Below, in pieces: positions 12,090 to 25,226 of a stretch of 64,000 bases of DNA (the first letter of the stretch is position 1; every line of letters begins with the position of its first letter). The stretch is from Tigriopus japonicus (taxonomy: Eukaryota; Arthropoda; Copepoda; Harpacticoida; Harpacticidae). A model generated the notes under the pieces. It worked only from the letters and a program-made list of their open reading frames with translations, was not told the DNA's origin and did not search any database. Where the stretch lies: NCBI GenBank assembly GCA_010645155.1, contig CM021317.1, positions 5,407,123-5,471,122 of the forward strand, read 5' to 3'. The position numbers and the translations under genes were made by a program.

Positions 12090-12302
12090 CAGGGGTGTGC
12101 AAACCCTGTCCCGCGGGCCAAATGTGGCCCGCGAGAGGATCTGACATTTTCATAGACTATGGCCCGCAGCATGATTTTGGCATAGCCCGTGAAAGGTCAC
12201 ATTTTATTATTTGGCGTTTTGAATGGTGTGGCCCGCGAGCGCCAACGGACCAGGGCCAGTGGGCTAATTTGGCCCACTGCTAAATAAGTTTGCACACCCC
12301 TG
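12090..12302. mobile_element. hAT-superfamily MITE (213 bp)
   Basis: Perfect 15-bp terminal inverted repeats CAGGGGTGTGCAAAC, flanked by a perfect 8-bp target-site duplication AATTAGGT (12082-12089 and 12303-12310). The CAGGG start and the 8-bp duplication are hallmarks of hAT transposons. The interior is GC-rich with repeated GGCCCGC blocks that can pair with one another, and it has no transposase coding capacity. The intact ends and duplication suggest a fairly recent insertion. Confidence 0.92.
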
Positions 12303-12310
12303 AATTAGGT

Positions 12311-14135
12311 CATGGGCAAAAACTTGATAATGTTACTCAAAACATTCCTAAAGGCTGGTCTACACATGACACATTTTGGCTAGATTATTTGTCAAATATT
12401 CCGAAATTGTTTGGTGTTTGCCAAATGTTTCCTTTCTGTTGCTTCTACACGTGAACGTGCAGTTTGTCAAATATTTCTCCCCTTGGCCAAAGTGTTGCCC
12501 ATTTTTTCAAATTGTTTCAAACTGGCACTGCCAAACAATGTTTGAAAACCAGTCACCTTTAGGAGAGTCCGAAAGAGAGATTGAGAAAGTGAATTGTATA
12601 CTGCCACATATTGTCACTTTTCAACGACTTTTTTTTCAATCTTGCTTTCTGCCAAGACTTTTTTCTTTCCTTCAGTGTCATTTAATTTGGATGGAAAGCC
12701 TTACGCATAACGCCACGCAATGGACATTGACAATATCTACTGTCATTTTCAGTCCTTTTCTTGTCCCCCCAACCATTTTAAGACTTCTACTCTCCACTGG
12801 CATTTGGTTTTGTCGAGTTGGGTTTTGGTGAACAGTAGCAGTTATAACTGCCACTTGGCAACGTTGCTACCTTGTAAACTCTTCCGAACCTGTCAGTTGA
12901 CGCATTTGAGGCGTGACTAGTCTATAACACTTACACCTGATTATCGATGACTTTTGATGTCGTCAATTTCCATGGATCCTTGCAATCTTTCAAAAATGAC
13001 GTTCAATTTTGGTGATCTTGATGCCAAAAGTTAGAGGATTATTGTTTTGTCCTGCAATCAATTAATTTGAAACATTTTACTTAACAATAATCGTTTCGTG
13101 ATTGGACACCCTGCATGCATCGATGTGTATTTCGATTGTGGACGAAAGAAAGTTAGCCTATGGCCAAATAATTTTTCAACATGTTCAAAGTCAGAAATAT
13201 TTGACAAATGTTACGATTACTATTTTTTTATTTTTGAACAATTTTTTAATAATTTATCTATTTTCTTCATAATTCAACTACTAAAAGTTTCATTGCAATT
13301 TCATAATTGAAACTACAATTACTTCACAGGTCTGGTAATTCTAAATTTTGAAAAAAAATCCGAAAAAATGAGTTTCAGAGGTTTTTGTTCAAGATAATTT
13401 TTTGACTTTACCGTCAAACTCTTTTTCTTTACAGTGCCTGTCTGCTTTCGAAACCGAAATTTCGGCCATAAATTTGGCTGAAAGCTCTTTCGGTCTTTCA
13501 CCAATACAGATTATTCTTATATCCAACTTCTGCTTTAATTATATTTCCTCCTTTCTGATCGTTTTTCTTCCAACTTGGGTCAGGTCGGCCCGCATTCAGG
13601 ATTGAGAATAGAAAAAATAAGGACTTTGCTGAAAAAGTATATTAAGCTGAATAGCCCTATTAAACGAGGAGAAACACTAAATTACTTTGGAGATTTACTT
13701 TGGGTTTAATTGTAATTTACGAGTACCCAATGCTGCAAACGAAAATAAGGTGCGTTTGTAAGAAGATTATTTTTTTGCGATTCTGAACGAAAGTCCCAAA
13801 CTTTGTCTTTCCTTCAATATTATTGTAAAGCCTGATGCACCGACTCTTACGAGTGTTTACAGCTATAAGACTGTTGAGTTGAACTTGGCAACAACTATTG
13901 CCATGGTAACACACCTTATACCAAACGTACCCCTTTGGCTTCGCTGCCGTTGAGAAATCACCGGCAACGGTGAGGTTCTCATCCTTAGGACTACACTTAT
14001 TTTTTCTTGACGGACACCCCTTCCTTTTTCCACAACGTTTCATTTTTCCATTTTGCTTGTACGCTTGAAAATCATTTCCAGGGTTGGTTCGAAAAAATTT
14101 CAAATTTTGGTCAACCAGAGATCGAAATCCTTAGG
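12311..14135. other. Intergenic, no gene recognised
   Basis: A+T-rich non-coding sequence. A motif close to TTTGTCAAATATTTC appears near 12388 and 12465 and in reverse near 13185, which may be decayed repeat ends. A patch of alternating ACCGAAA/TTTCGG motifs near 13450-13500 resembles similar patches elsewhere in the window. Short open frames here show no family features. Confidence 0.5.
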
Positions 14136-14978
14136 GTTAGATTAGCCAAGGAGGACGGTATTACTTGGAGTGGGATCGAGCGGGGGCGCGTTACTGCGTT
14201 GGTGTGAATTTTCCTGCGTGATAGCCTGGAGTTAATGAAGAAATCCAATAAAATTCGAATTAATGTCGTTTTATTGACATAAGTCATAAAACAAAAGTCC
14301 ACAAGGATTCAATGAGCAATCATTTGATGCCCAATTGATGTCTCTCAAAGAACTCAAACTGTGTTGTTTTATTGTGTTAAGTCAGATATCTTCAAACTTC
14401 TAATCTACTGACTTGCTTTGTGTTAGTGATTGTTTACCTTTTATTGAAAGCAACATGGTTTTTATCATTGGGGTTGTTAAAGGACATTTTTCTCTTCATA
14501 GAATGCAAAAAAAAACATTAGTATCTTTTTTTCAACATTTTACAGTCTTCTTTTGGCTTTAGAACCCCAATTAGGTGCTAAAAACAAAGACAGAGAAGAA
14601 CATTCAAATCATTGTACAAAGGGAAGAATGTCTTAGAACTATCCCAATGATAAAACAATGTTGCTTTCAACAAAAGATGGACAATCACTATCACAAAGCA
14701 AGTCAGTAGATCAGGAGATTGAAGATATCTGACTTAACACAATAAAACAACACAGTTTGAGTTCTTTGAGAGACATCAATTGGGCATCAAATGATTGCTC
14801 ATTGAATCCTTGTGGACTTTTGTTTTATAACCTATGTCAATAAAACGACATTAATTCGAATTGTATTGGATTTCTTCATTAACTCCAGGCTATCACGCAG
14901 GAAAATTCACACCAACGCAGTAACGCGCCCTCGCTCAATCCCACTCCAAGTAATACTGTCCTCCTTGGATTAGCTAAC
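14136..14978. repeat. Long inverted repeat (foldback), arms about 356 bp
   Basis: The left arm (about 14136-14491) and right arm (about 14623-14978) are reverse complements with only scattered mismatches, separated by a loop of about 131 bases. The outer ends pair as GTTAG..TTAGCCAAGGAGGAC against its complement, and the inner ends fade near GAAAGCAACAT. No coding capacity and no clear target-site duplication were found. A transcript across it would fold into a hairpin of about 350 bp. It could be a foldback transposon or an inverted duplication. Confidence 0.9.
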
Positions 14979-17900
14979 GTTGCATAATTGATCATCTTGA
15001 TAAGTCTCTGCAACTAAGTTTGGCACTTAATAAAACCTGTAAAAATTAAAGCAAATATGATTAAAACATTGAAGTTGTCTTTGCAAACAGTAAAAAGTCG
15101 GTGTCAAACAGTTTGTTGCAAAAGGAACTTTTGACAAAATTGCTCCTTGGTGAAGCTTAGAGTCGAGTCATATTTTGTGCCAAAAATTTCATTAAAATAA
15201 CTACCAAAATAAAGTTGACAACGCAAGGGAAACAAAAAAAAACACTGTCCTCTGTTTAATTTTCTATATTCTGTGGAGGGACAATTTGATGACGAGGTCA
15301 AGTCCACCAAAGGTTTTCATGAAAAAGCCAGCCCTTAATCCTTGGATGTGGCCATGTCAATTCAAGCAAACTTTTTTTTAGCATGCTTCACCCCGTTGCA
15401 AATTTCTCTTGTGTTCAAAGAGAATATCACCAATGGAACTCAAATCCAACTAGGTCTGATACTGTGAATGTGTGGCCAAGATGCTCCTTTCAATTATTAT
15501 TCCGGTCTCTCTTAGTACAAGTAAAATACACTCCCAAATTGAAGTAACGACGCAATAGCCGGGATTATGATTCTTTTCACCAACCGGCAACCACGTGGTC
15601 GTTCCAGAGGTGAAGAAGCGAGGCGAGAATGGTGAGTTGTACATATGTACGTACGTGTGTTCTTCTAGTAACGGAGAAATCTGAGTGCATTCCTGAGCTT
15701 AGGTGAGCTAGCTGACTCTTTAGCAACCAAACAACATCAGGCCTTACCTGAAAAGGTGTGCGGTTGAACAGGCCTGACTCCCTTCAAGTGGTAACCTTAA
15801 CATTGCCATTGAAATCGAAGCTGCTCAGTCAAGATAACGCTTATTCTAGGCAAGACATATTCAAGCTGTCGTTATGGAGGTTTATCTTGGAGATTGAGAA
15901 TGGTTTTACGTTTCTTTTTGCTTTCAATTTTTTGTGAACGGAAAACAAATGTTTTGTTTTTATTCTTAAGACTGATAACTGATAAATGCAATGAAAGGTT
16001 TGATAGGAAAAATAATTTTCTGCTGATCACAATGTACGTTCAGTACTTAACGTCTCTTGATGTATTATAAGTGTTGCATTGTTGTTGACCGACGATCGTC
16101 TTACATCCAGCTTCAACTGTATTACATCTGCTTCAAATTCACCCGTCAAAATCCAACTTATCCAAAACAAAGACCAACAGAATATTTTGGTGCCATCTCT
16201 TTTCTTAAACCTTTATCATATCTACATTGGAGAAAGAGCCCAAGTATGTCTGGAGAGTGAGGGAATGAGTGAGATTTTCTTCCTGTTGTCAATGGAACTG
16301 CAGGTACGACAAGATTTCCAGGTTGAAGAAGAATTTCTCGCCAAACATTTGCTGCCACAACCGAAAGCCCTCGATGTACTCTGTACGCTCTCACATTGGA
16401 ACTGCGTCTAATTTTAGCCTCATCAAGGTTGAGGCCACATGTATTTATGTATTCTTTAGGTACTCAATCTAATTCCCCAAGGAATTACAATCTGCCCATT
16501 ATGATCCCTATCTTTCATGAATATTTCAAACGGAAATTGCCTTCATCGGTAAGTCAGTTCAAATGACAAAAATAGAGTTGGCTTGAAAAAAAGTGCATTT
16601 AAAAATGTGATTCGATGCAGGATTTTGAATTTGTAAGCAATAAGTGGATAATTACTCAGTATTTGTACTATATAGAAATCGGCAGATCAATGAAATTTGA
16701 GCCTACCATGATTATTTTGCTTAACATGCTCAAAGGATCACTTTGGCGTCCTTGAGTATTTGGAACACATTCTCAAGAAAGCTGCAACTTTAATATTCGC
16801 ACACTAGTTTTGTCCCACGTGTGCTGATGTTTCCCTGAAATGCAACAATTATTGCTCTTACATGCCAAGTTTGTCGTCCCCATTCCAGGTAATTAACATT
16901 TGGGCAGGTTTTGACCCCCCAAAAAGCTTTGAAAACTCATCGGAATTTGACTTCTGACACTACATAAATCTGTGAAGATATCTCCATCTTTGCTGAGCAA
17001 TGACTTTATTGATTGGTGTGTGAGCATTGGATTGGTTTCCAATGCGTAGTTTCTTGCACACTTCTGTGTATTCTTGGCGCAGAAGTACTCTCACTGCTCC
17101 AGAGATTCATGGAGAAGATATTCATTTGATAACCAGACACAGTCTACGTCAAGAAAGCTGTGACATGTCTTCATGTTCTTTATGTTTCTTAGAAGTCCCC
17201 CATGTGTTTGCAGATACAGATTATCCCACGCTTTTCTTGTGGCTGAGTTGGAATTAGATGTGCAACTGGACAAAATTTGTTAAGTGCAAGACTGCAAGTC
17301 TTTAATGACGCTTTAGGAGCTTTTTGATTCAAATGGATTCATTGAAGCCAAACTTGCCAAAAACCTCACAGCCTTGAGAAACCCAATGTTTCACGTACAT
17401 AGTAAAACATTTAAAAGGGTGAAGCAAATGAATGAGGCACAAAAAATGGAGAGTTTGACTTCCGTTTCACCAAACCAGGGCTTTTCATCATATTTTGAGG
17501 CCAAAGATTAAGTCATAAGTCACTGAAACAAGGTGCATTTTCATGTTTATTTTTTCCGATTTCAAAATGCACGTTTACAGAGAAAGTAAGCGTGTGGAAC
17601 AAATGGAAAGCTAAAAGGTATCAGAATCCACGGCATAAGACTGCCACTGGCCAAGGTTTTAAGGCCTTAATATACGGTACTCTTTACTGTTCTTGTCGTT
17701 ACAATCGAGCTCCAACAACTATTTTTATCAAGTGCTGAAATGAATAAAAAGAAGAAATTATGAAGTCTAACAATTCCTTACCTTATTACCGGGCTGTTGT
17801 TCGCGGTCTGTGATCTACGGTAATTGTAAGACGGAACATGGAACCCACGGATCCATCCGGAAGCTTCATCGGAAAGCCAGGGCTGAAATTGCAAATTACA
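14979..17900. other. Intergenic, no gene recognised
   Basis: A+T-rich sequence with only short, unconserved open frames on both strands. No splice-site-flanked exon, RNA gene or transposon end could be supported. Confidence 0.5.
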
Positions 17901-18107
17901 GTGCTAGAATATGAATTGTATTTAGAGAGCTAAACTGAGTTGTACATACAGGGTTAGAACAAGAGTTGTATCTAGAGGGCCAGAACAAGAGTTGTATCTA
18001 ACAGGCTAAAACAGAGTTGTATCTAGAGGGCTAAAACAGAGTGCATCTAGAGGGCTAAAACAGAGTTGCATCTAGAGGGCAAGAACAGGAGAGGTATCTA
18101 GTAGTGA
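17901..18107. repeat. Minisatellite, about 26-bp units (first block)
   Basis: About eight diverged tandem units, each built like GGGCTAAAACAGAGTTG followed by a TCTAGA-type spacer (units begin near 17926, 17950, 17977 and on). Several contain XbaI-like TCTAGA. The array resumes at about 18416 after an insertion of unrelated repeat DNA. Confidence 0.8.
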
Positions 18108-18108
18108 T

Positions 18109-18415
18109 TGATTTTGAGTTGGGATTGTTGCCATTTTTGACTCGAAGTTTAATTGCTATTAAAAAGACAGGTTGTATTAAACTTTTTGATCAAATACCTA
18201 AACAAGGACCAATATTGCAACACTCGAACTAAATCGAAGTCGAGTTCAATTAGTAGTTATAATAATGGACTTTGAGTTGTCAGTGCTGCCATATTTCACT
18301 TGGAATTTAGGTATCTTGCCCTTTGAGAAATTTAGTGGTGATAAGTTTTTTGACTCTTAAAGACCAAAATGGCAAAACTATGACAAAAATCGAACTTGAA
18401 ATCTATCAGTAGTAT
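18109..18415. repeat. Dimeric satellite-like repeat, copy 1
   Basis: Two diverged monomers of roughly 150 bp in the same direction (18109-18260 and 18268-18415). Each starts like TTTGAGTTG..TGCTGCCAT, has an ACTCG/ACTTGGAA-GTTTA block, and ends GACCAA..TGGCAAAACT..ATCGAA. A second dimer lies at 47945-48225. It splits the surrounding 26-bp minisatellite. Confidence 0.75.
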
Positions 18416-18535
18416 CTAGGGGGTAAGAATAGAAGTTTTATCTCGAGGGCCAAAACAGGTGTTGGATCTAGAGGGCAAGAAGAGTCTATTAAAGTCAGAA
18501 TTTCCACAAAGACCAGAACAGGAGTTGTTAAACTG
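18416..18535. repeat. Minisatellite, second block
   Basis: Three or four further, more diverged units of the array seen before the dimeric repeat (GGGCCAAAACAGGTGTTG, then TCTAGAGGGCAAGAAGAG, then CCAGAACAGGAGTTG). Confidence 0.65.
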
Positions 18536-21500
18536 ACATAAAAGTGTCAAAATGGTAGCTGACTCAAGAGGGAGAGGGTAGATTGGTATGTGAATCAATA
18601 TTAGTGAAAAATCTTCCAAAATAAGATTTCCTAACCTTTTTCAACTCAAATTGATCTTTGTTGCAAGATTTTACGTCGTGCATTAACCAAATGCGCTTTT
18701 ACCATCATTCTCAAGCGGTCCTTTACATTGGCGAAAAGTTTGGATACGCATACGCAAATACCAACCAAAAATGTGCTATGCCAAAAAGTTGTTACACATC
18801 ATGCATAATCAATAAAATGGAAAATGACGCACATCAAATGAGCCTACGATCTTTAATCATTTCAGATGTCTGGAAAACTTACTTATCGGACTTTTTACAT
18901 CGTAGAAGAAAGAGGAAAAAGAACTTCACTAATTCGTCAGACAAAATTTGGGTGAAATTTTGGCTTTGAAGTGAAGCAAAAGAGATTTCTGCCTTTCACG
19001 TTTGTTTCAAAGTTGAAGCAAAGAGGTAAATTATCGTCTTGATGAGAGTTCGAATAATCTTGTCATGGATCTTTTAGACATTCAATTCTGGAAATTTTAT
19101 GAATTCAAGAAGACATATTGCTCACATGAAAAGGACACTTTCCTTCTATACTTCAACATTGCGAAAAAACGCAAGAAAGAATAGTCAACTTTGCTTCACT
19201 TTTAAGCTGGAATTACACCTCTTGTCAAAAGTCTGATTTATTGAATTTGAGAAGCCCTTGAAGTTTATCGGTTAATTTTTATTCCATGAATGTATGCTAG
19301 TAACAAGAGACCTTAATCAGGATATCCATCGATAAGAAATCTACAAGTATTCAAATTACTTTGCGTATCCAAAAAAATGATTACCTATGAATTCCTAGGG
19401 GGAAAATGAACTTAGTCCAAGTTTGTTGGAAATTGTGGTTTAACGTTCATCAAAAAATTTGCGAAAACAACATTCTTAAACAGCCTTCTGAATTAGCGAA
19501 AGGCATGCAATCCGTTAGAATACAGTATCAATAAGTTGTTAGAAATCATGAATAATAGAAAGAAGAGGGGAATTCGATGCTAGGCACACATTCCATTGAA
19601 ATGAAACTACTCGAATGCTATCGGATATCAAACTTTTCTCAAATTACTTCGTTGTGGGTAAGCAGGTTCTAAATTTCGCACTTAAACACCTTGACGAGGG
19701 GAATAACATCGTTTATTAGCCATATCATAAAACGATTGTAAATATACCTTTGGCACTGTATTCAAGTTTTCTACTCGTAGGTTTCATAACCCCAACATAT
19801 TGGCCTAACATTATTGAAGAAACCAAGGGCCATAATAAATCATTCCATATTATTCCCCTACTGCTTTCTCATCAAGGATCATTTAAAACCTCGACACTTT
19901 CCAAAATCTCCAATGAATGAATACGATACCCTCCCTTCATGTTTTTCTAATTTGTACCATGTTAAACAACTCATGTAAAAGACATAGAACCTACCTCCGA
20001 TTTCCTCAAATCATTTCTAAAGGTTTGAGGCCATGGGCAAAAGTACTCAGTGACACTTGCGTATTTTGCCCGTTCCTTCTCATTTCTCGTTTCTCAAGGC
20101 TGTTGATCCTTGACAATGATGTTTGCTTGTTCAAACTGTTACATAACCTCGTATGGCTTCCACTACTAGTACAAAAAATGTATGTCTTTGCCGTCCTGTT
20201 CAGACAAACCTGTTGGATTTTTAGCCCGCCTTTTTGGCGATTGCCCTCGCTCAATCTCGGAGGACAAACTTTTCGTCCAGTCTCCTTTCAAAATTTTGAG
20301 CTTTTCCGGAAAAAAACTGCGCACAAGTGGCCAATTCAATGTTACGTAATCCTCGTCTCGATCAAAGGGAGGGTCAACCTTATTCAGAAGGAATTAAGGG
20401 TTGAGTATGTTAAGAGCAGATGTGTCCGGGGACTGATAATAGAACACATTCTTGAGATTTTTCATGGTCTCACCCTAAAAATATGCACTTTTTGATCTCT
20501 AGCCTTCACATGTACTCAGTGTATTGAAACAAATACATGAGGGTATAATGCATGAAACAATAACTTCCCGAAAAAACACCATGATTCCTGATGCCACTCA
20601 AAGATACCGGTTCCTCTATAAGTATTGTACGTATTGAGGGTGTCTGGAACGGAAATTTATCTTATGTAATCTGGATTTGGAACATTGGCTTGCTTTACTA
20701 AAGGATGACATATTACGAACATGTCTGATCAGATAATGAGAAAAGTTCTAATACAATAGGAGAGGGCTTCGCTTACGTAAAATGTACAGTATGACATGTG
20801 GTGGAAACGCGTTGTCTACTTGTTTGAGGGACATTTATTGGTCTTTTACAGGCTAAATTTCCGTTTTCATGTAAGTTTTGGAAATAAAAAAATGAGCTGA
20901 AATGGTTAAAAGTTTTTAAATTATCATGTTTTGCTTTTCAATGTTTGTAAATCATTGGTGAATTTTAGCTTTGTTCCATTCGTCCCCCTTTTTTGACCCT
21001 GTCACATTTTTTGTTCATTCTTAAGAATTAGACCTGAACGGGCTTGTTTCTTTCCAATTTGACGCCTTTCTTACGCGTCACAAATGATGTTCAAAATGTT
21101 CAAATTATCATTTTAACCAATTGGATTTTCAATTCTTGCACCAAATTGCAATATGATAAACAATTGTTTTACAAGAATGGTTGAATCTACGTCACAAAAT
21201 TATGTTCTGAATCCAGCTGTATGTTGCATAATCCCACCTCTGAATCTCCTTCTTTGACATGCTTTCGAAAATGGTGGTTGCAAAAATTACATTCTATCTT
21301 GCAATTTTGTTCCAAGGAAACATAATCTCTCCTTGAATAGAAATAACAAAGACATAGCGTGGTTTGAAATTGAGCTAGAACTAATTTTCAGTGGAAGAAG
21401 AACCGATCCCACTCCTACCTCTTTTCATCCATTGGACTGAAGGATAAACCTTGAAGCTGCCCGACTTTTTGTACTGTTTCTTTTCCTGTTCTCCACCCCC

Positions 21501-24221
21501 ACAAAAACGGTGGTTCCAAAACATGAATGAAAGTGTGCCAAGGCCAAGGTCCTGCCTCTCCAATGGCAAAGCATCTGGGAGGGACTCACTTTCATTCACC
21601 AATTTCCAATCATCTACGTGGATCATTTTCAAGGGAACACTCATTTTAGACGTAAGTCGGTAAACATTGAGCCAACGACATGCAGGATAAAGTACAAACG
21701 TCAGTACATGCGGTGTATATTCATGCTGATTGTGGCTCTATTGGTTCATTCAGGTAGGGGACTCGTAAACAATCTTTGTCTTATAGTTCCTCTAGAGCTT
21801 TCCTTAACCGAGGTCATGTGTTTCATCCAAAAAAACAAAGAGCAAAGCACCTTTCTGAGTCAGAGCACTACAATAGGGATGAGTGGAACGACGCAGTACT
21901 TTCTGGATCCACTTGAACTAAAGTGTTTATACCTTGTTTGAAAATAGGTTTAAAGCTCAGAAGAGCAGAACCGTTTGTTTCATAACTTCACAATCAATTT
22001 CATGAATACACTACGTATAATTGGACAAGTTTGGAAGCTTTCATTCATTTCAATCTTGGGCCAGAAAATATGAACATGGTCTACAAAGTGTAAAGAATGT
22101 GTTTTGCTGACGTGTTAATTCATATGCCTCGAGTGCTCAAAATTATGGAAAGAAAAATGATTTTAGCAATTTTTATCTTAGTACAAAAATTGTTTGAAAT
22201 TTTCATTCGTCCCAAGAATATACTAATCCTTTCCACACTCTAATGATACGTCATCTTACTTGAACATGCTAGTTATTAAGAAAAACTTTGTAAGTTCTTT
22301 TAGGGCGGTACAAAAAAACTCTAACCCTATCAAAGTAATAGCAGAACCATGGTTTTCAGGACACTCGTCCCATCTCTATCACAGAGTGAAACTCGTCTTC
22401 TCAGACAGGAAGCAAAAAGAGCAGCCTCTGCAGCCTCTGCCCCAAAGCACGAATGGCCTTCGAACGTACTTTCCATTGCGCAGTTCCATGCACTCCACGT
22501 TTGGGATCACTGGATCCATGCCTGATCATTGTACGAAAGGAACACACGAAGCGCATTGCTATAATAGTTCAATCTTCCGGAATCCTGGTGAACGTTAATG
22601 CAATCCATGATGACACATTTGTACTTTCAGCAAGGACACACAGGTGTGTTGTACCATGAGTCAGATACTCATCCCACGTCGTACTTTGATCTACGCTTTT
22701 TTTCAATTCGAGATTGCAATCAGACAGATCGGACCCGTGGTTCATATTTTGGTCAAGTTTCCAGGAATGCCATAATTTGTACTTAACGTCCTCGGGTGAT
22801 GATTCAAGATCAGGCTCAAATTCGGATACTGGCAACCAACAATCCGAACCTGGATGTGGTCCAAGTTTTCTCGTTAGTAACGACAATGCGTTTGTACGTG
22901 CTTCCAAACGTTTTTGACGTACAGCAGACCTGTCGGCAAACCGTTCTGAGGTACGAACTGGATGCACGTTTCTTTTTTTTTATACCATGGGCCAACAGGG
23001 CAATCATCGGCCAGCGGGACTCTTCTGCCTCGGATACCAACTAACCGGGAAGAGTGGATGTCGGGCCGTGCAGTACATAAGATGGCACAGCCGGAGAGGG
23101 TTGGGGAAGTTTCTGGAATACGAAAGTTTCCCCGCCTAGCCGTCAAAGCTCCCAATGGAGGGCAATGATTAAGCATGCGAGATCGTGGTTTCAAGTTGAG
23201 AAATTCAATTCGGTTCAAGTACCTTTTCTGGGTCGATGTGACGACCAACGTTTCAAAGATAGGAAGTAAATTGGTAATTTGAAGCTGGAGATTCGCCAAA
23301 ACGTCCTTAAAATGGGACACCAATCGGTGTACAGGGTGGATAATGACTTATTGTACTTGTGGTTTGAGGTAACTGCTTCATAAACTCGATTGCTCCGGTT
23401 AAGGCCGTCTGAGGTAGAAAAAAGCTGTCAGGCAGAGGCAGCTGAAATTTTGAACTGAGGAAATTTTTGCGATAAACTTTCGACACTGGATCCACCGATC
23501 AAGATGGAACGTTTACCGAGATCAATGTCCATGTCATAAAATACCCGATCGATCCGGATAAGGGAAATGCGACGGATCTAATTACTTTGTCGCTGTGTCA
23601 ATAATTCGATCTTGAACATTTCTCCGTGTGTACAGTATGACTTCAGAATAGTTCAGGCCCCTATCATCATCAAGTCTGGAGAGGAATGAGGAGGGAACGA
23701 AACGGGACGAGCAAGCTCCTGCACCCGTGGATGGATAGTTGCGTCGTTCGCAGACAGAGGGCCACCAACACTATTGAGAAAGGACCGGTTCTCCGTCCAC
23801 AAGCTTTGGCTCCAAGTCCACATGGCAGAGGATATGCCGGCTCCAGGCAATCGCCATTCTTTAATGGCCCCCCTGCCCGTTCTCTGCTCCCCTACACGCT
23901 CTCTTTCTCTCTCACAAGACTCACATACGCATAGATAGATATTTTGTGGATAAGGCAATGAGAGACGTGAAGCTGCGCCCCCCCCCCCCCTTTGCCTCCC
24001 TGCTGCCCTCTGCTTGCTAGTTGTAAAGGCACTTTTAATACCCTGCAACACCCAGTCGAAGGCTCAGTTTAAATCCAACCGAACACGGGAGTGGTCAAAG
24101 ATTTTTAAGTTTTATATATCTTGCCCACTTTGTGAAATCCATTGGAGTTTTTAAACTACTGTCAGTGACATTGCCCCTGATTAAAAAGGAACTGATTTCA
24201 TCCAAGTCAAAAAGTTTTGTG
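18536..24221. other. Intergenic region, including the upstream part of the PP1 subunit gene
   Basis: No recognisable gene. A 192-codon open frame at 19917-20495 has A+T-driven composition and no family motifs. From about 22.3 to 24.0 kb the sequence is richer in G+C, with several overlapping unrecognised frames. A 13-base poly-C run at 23978-23990 and a CT-rich stretch near 23890-23915 lie a few hundred bases before the PP1 subunit start and may belong to its promoter or 5' UTR. Confidence 0.45.
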
Positions 24222-25226
24222 ATGATCAACTTGAGAAACCCTACCATGACCAGTCTGATGAGCCGCCGGAAACTCTCTGAGGAGACCGGTACTTGCTTGC
24301 CGAGTTTGGCCAAGAACCACTCCATCAGTAATCCAAAGCCGTGCTTGAAACGGAGGAGTTCAGTCCCTATTAAAGATGGAGAAATGCACAGCCATTTGGG
24401 AAGTTGTGACAGTTTCGAAGACATGGACTCCAATTTTTCCTATGACGACTCCTCCAGCTCTCTGAGTTCCAGAAAGTCGGTGTGCTTCGCCGACAGCATT
24501 GGTGAGGATCTTTGCCACATCAAGACCTTCAAGAAGGAGCTCTTTGAGCTTCAATCAGACTATTTCCACGAAGAGAACTGGACCGCCCGAATGTGGAGAT
24601 GGCAAATTGCACCGTTTGAGGATGATCTCGAAGATTCCGTGGAGGACTGGTACATCCAAGACGATGTCCTCGAGGTTATCGACGAGATCGACATTGAGGA
24701 TGGAGATGATTTGATAGGCATGGAAGACGAGCTCATCCGGGCCATGTCCCCATTTCAAATTGAGTCTGTCAAGACATCGTCGACCTCGTCCAAATCATCG
24801 GTGGTTGCACCCACGTTTCTGTGCCCCAAAGACCTTCCTGAATTCAAACTGAATCTCAAGAAATGGGGTGTTTCCCTGGAATCGGTTGAAGTCCAGGACA
24901 AGTCCATTACAGGGTCGATCCGGATCGACCCAACCGTGGTTCCCTCGCATGAATGTGAGGTGTCAGTCCAGTTCTCATTCAACAATTGGTCCAAAATCCA
25001 GAGGATCCAAGCCACGCCTTCCTTAGACCGACAGGATCGATTCCACTTCGAAATCTCCACCGCCCAAATGGAATGCGGGGACGACCTCGAACTGATTGTC
25101 ATGTGCGATTTCCAAGACACCGAGAGCGCTGCAATGATGTCCTTGAAGGATGACAACATTGGTCTGCGATATCGGCTGATTTGTAAGAACACGCCGAAAT
25201 TTGCCCCTGGCAAGTCACTGTGGTAA
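24222..25226 (+). CDS. Glycogen-targeting protein phosphatase 1 regulatory subunit 3 family protein
   Basis: A 334-residue protein from the first in-frame ATG (24222). The ATG at 24246 has a better context (ACCATGA) and would give 326 residues. In this family the protein brings PP1 catalytic subunit to glycogen, where it dephosphorylates glycogen synthase and phosphorylase. A PP1-docking RVxF-type motif, RKSVCFAD, lies at residues 84-91 after a Ser-rich, acidic patch. A CBM21 glycogen-binding domain occupies roughly residues 195-325, with its usual blocks: LPEFK..L..WGVSLESVEV, GSIRI, V.V.FSFNNW, DRFHFEI and a final DDNIGLRYRLIC, where vertebrates typically have DNNNG.NYR. The middle (about 120-190) is strongly acidic. 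No intron is seen inside the CDS. The paralogue type (R3A-G) cannot be assigned. Confidence 0.88.
   Translation: MINLRNPTMTSLMSRRKLSEETGTCLPSLAKNHSISNPKPCLKRRSSVPIKDGEMHSHLGSCDSFEDMDSNFSYDDSSSSLSSRKSVCFADSIGEDLCHIKTFKKELFELQSDYFHEENWTARMWRWQIAPFEDDLEDSVEDWYIQDDVLEVIDEIDIEDGDDLIGMEDELIRAMSPFQIESVKTSSTSSKSSVVAPTFLCPKDLPEFKLNLKKWGVSLESVEVQDKSITGSIRIDPTVVPSHECEVSVQFSFNNWSKIQRIQATPSLDRQDRFHFEISTAQMECGDDLELIVMCDFQDTESAAMMSLKDDNIGLRYRLICKNTPKFAPGKSLW

Noticed and set aside
19917..20495. 192-codon open frame on the plus strand
   Set aside because: Hydrophobic, A+T-driven composition, no motifs, and no splice or polyadenylation context. Long chance frames are expected in this much DNA.
22874..23323. 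149-codon minus-strand frame in the G+C-richer patch
   Set aside because: Overlaps equally good frames on the other strand and has no recognisable domain.
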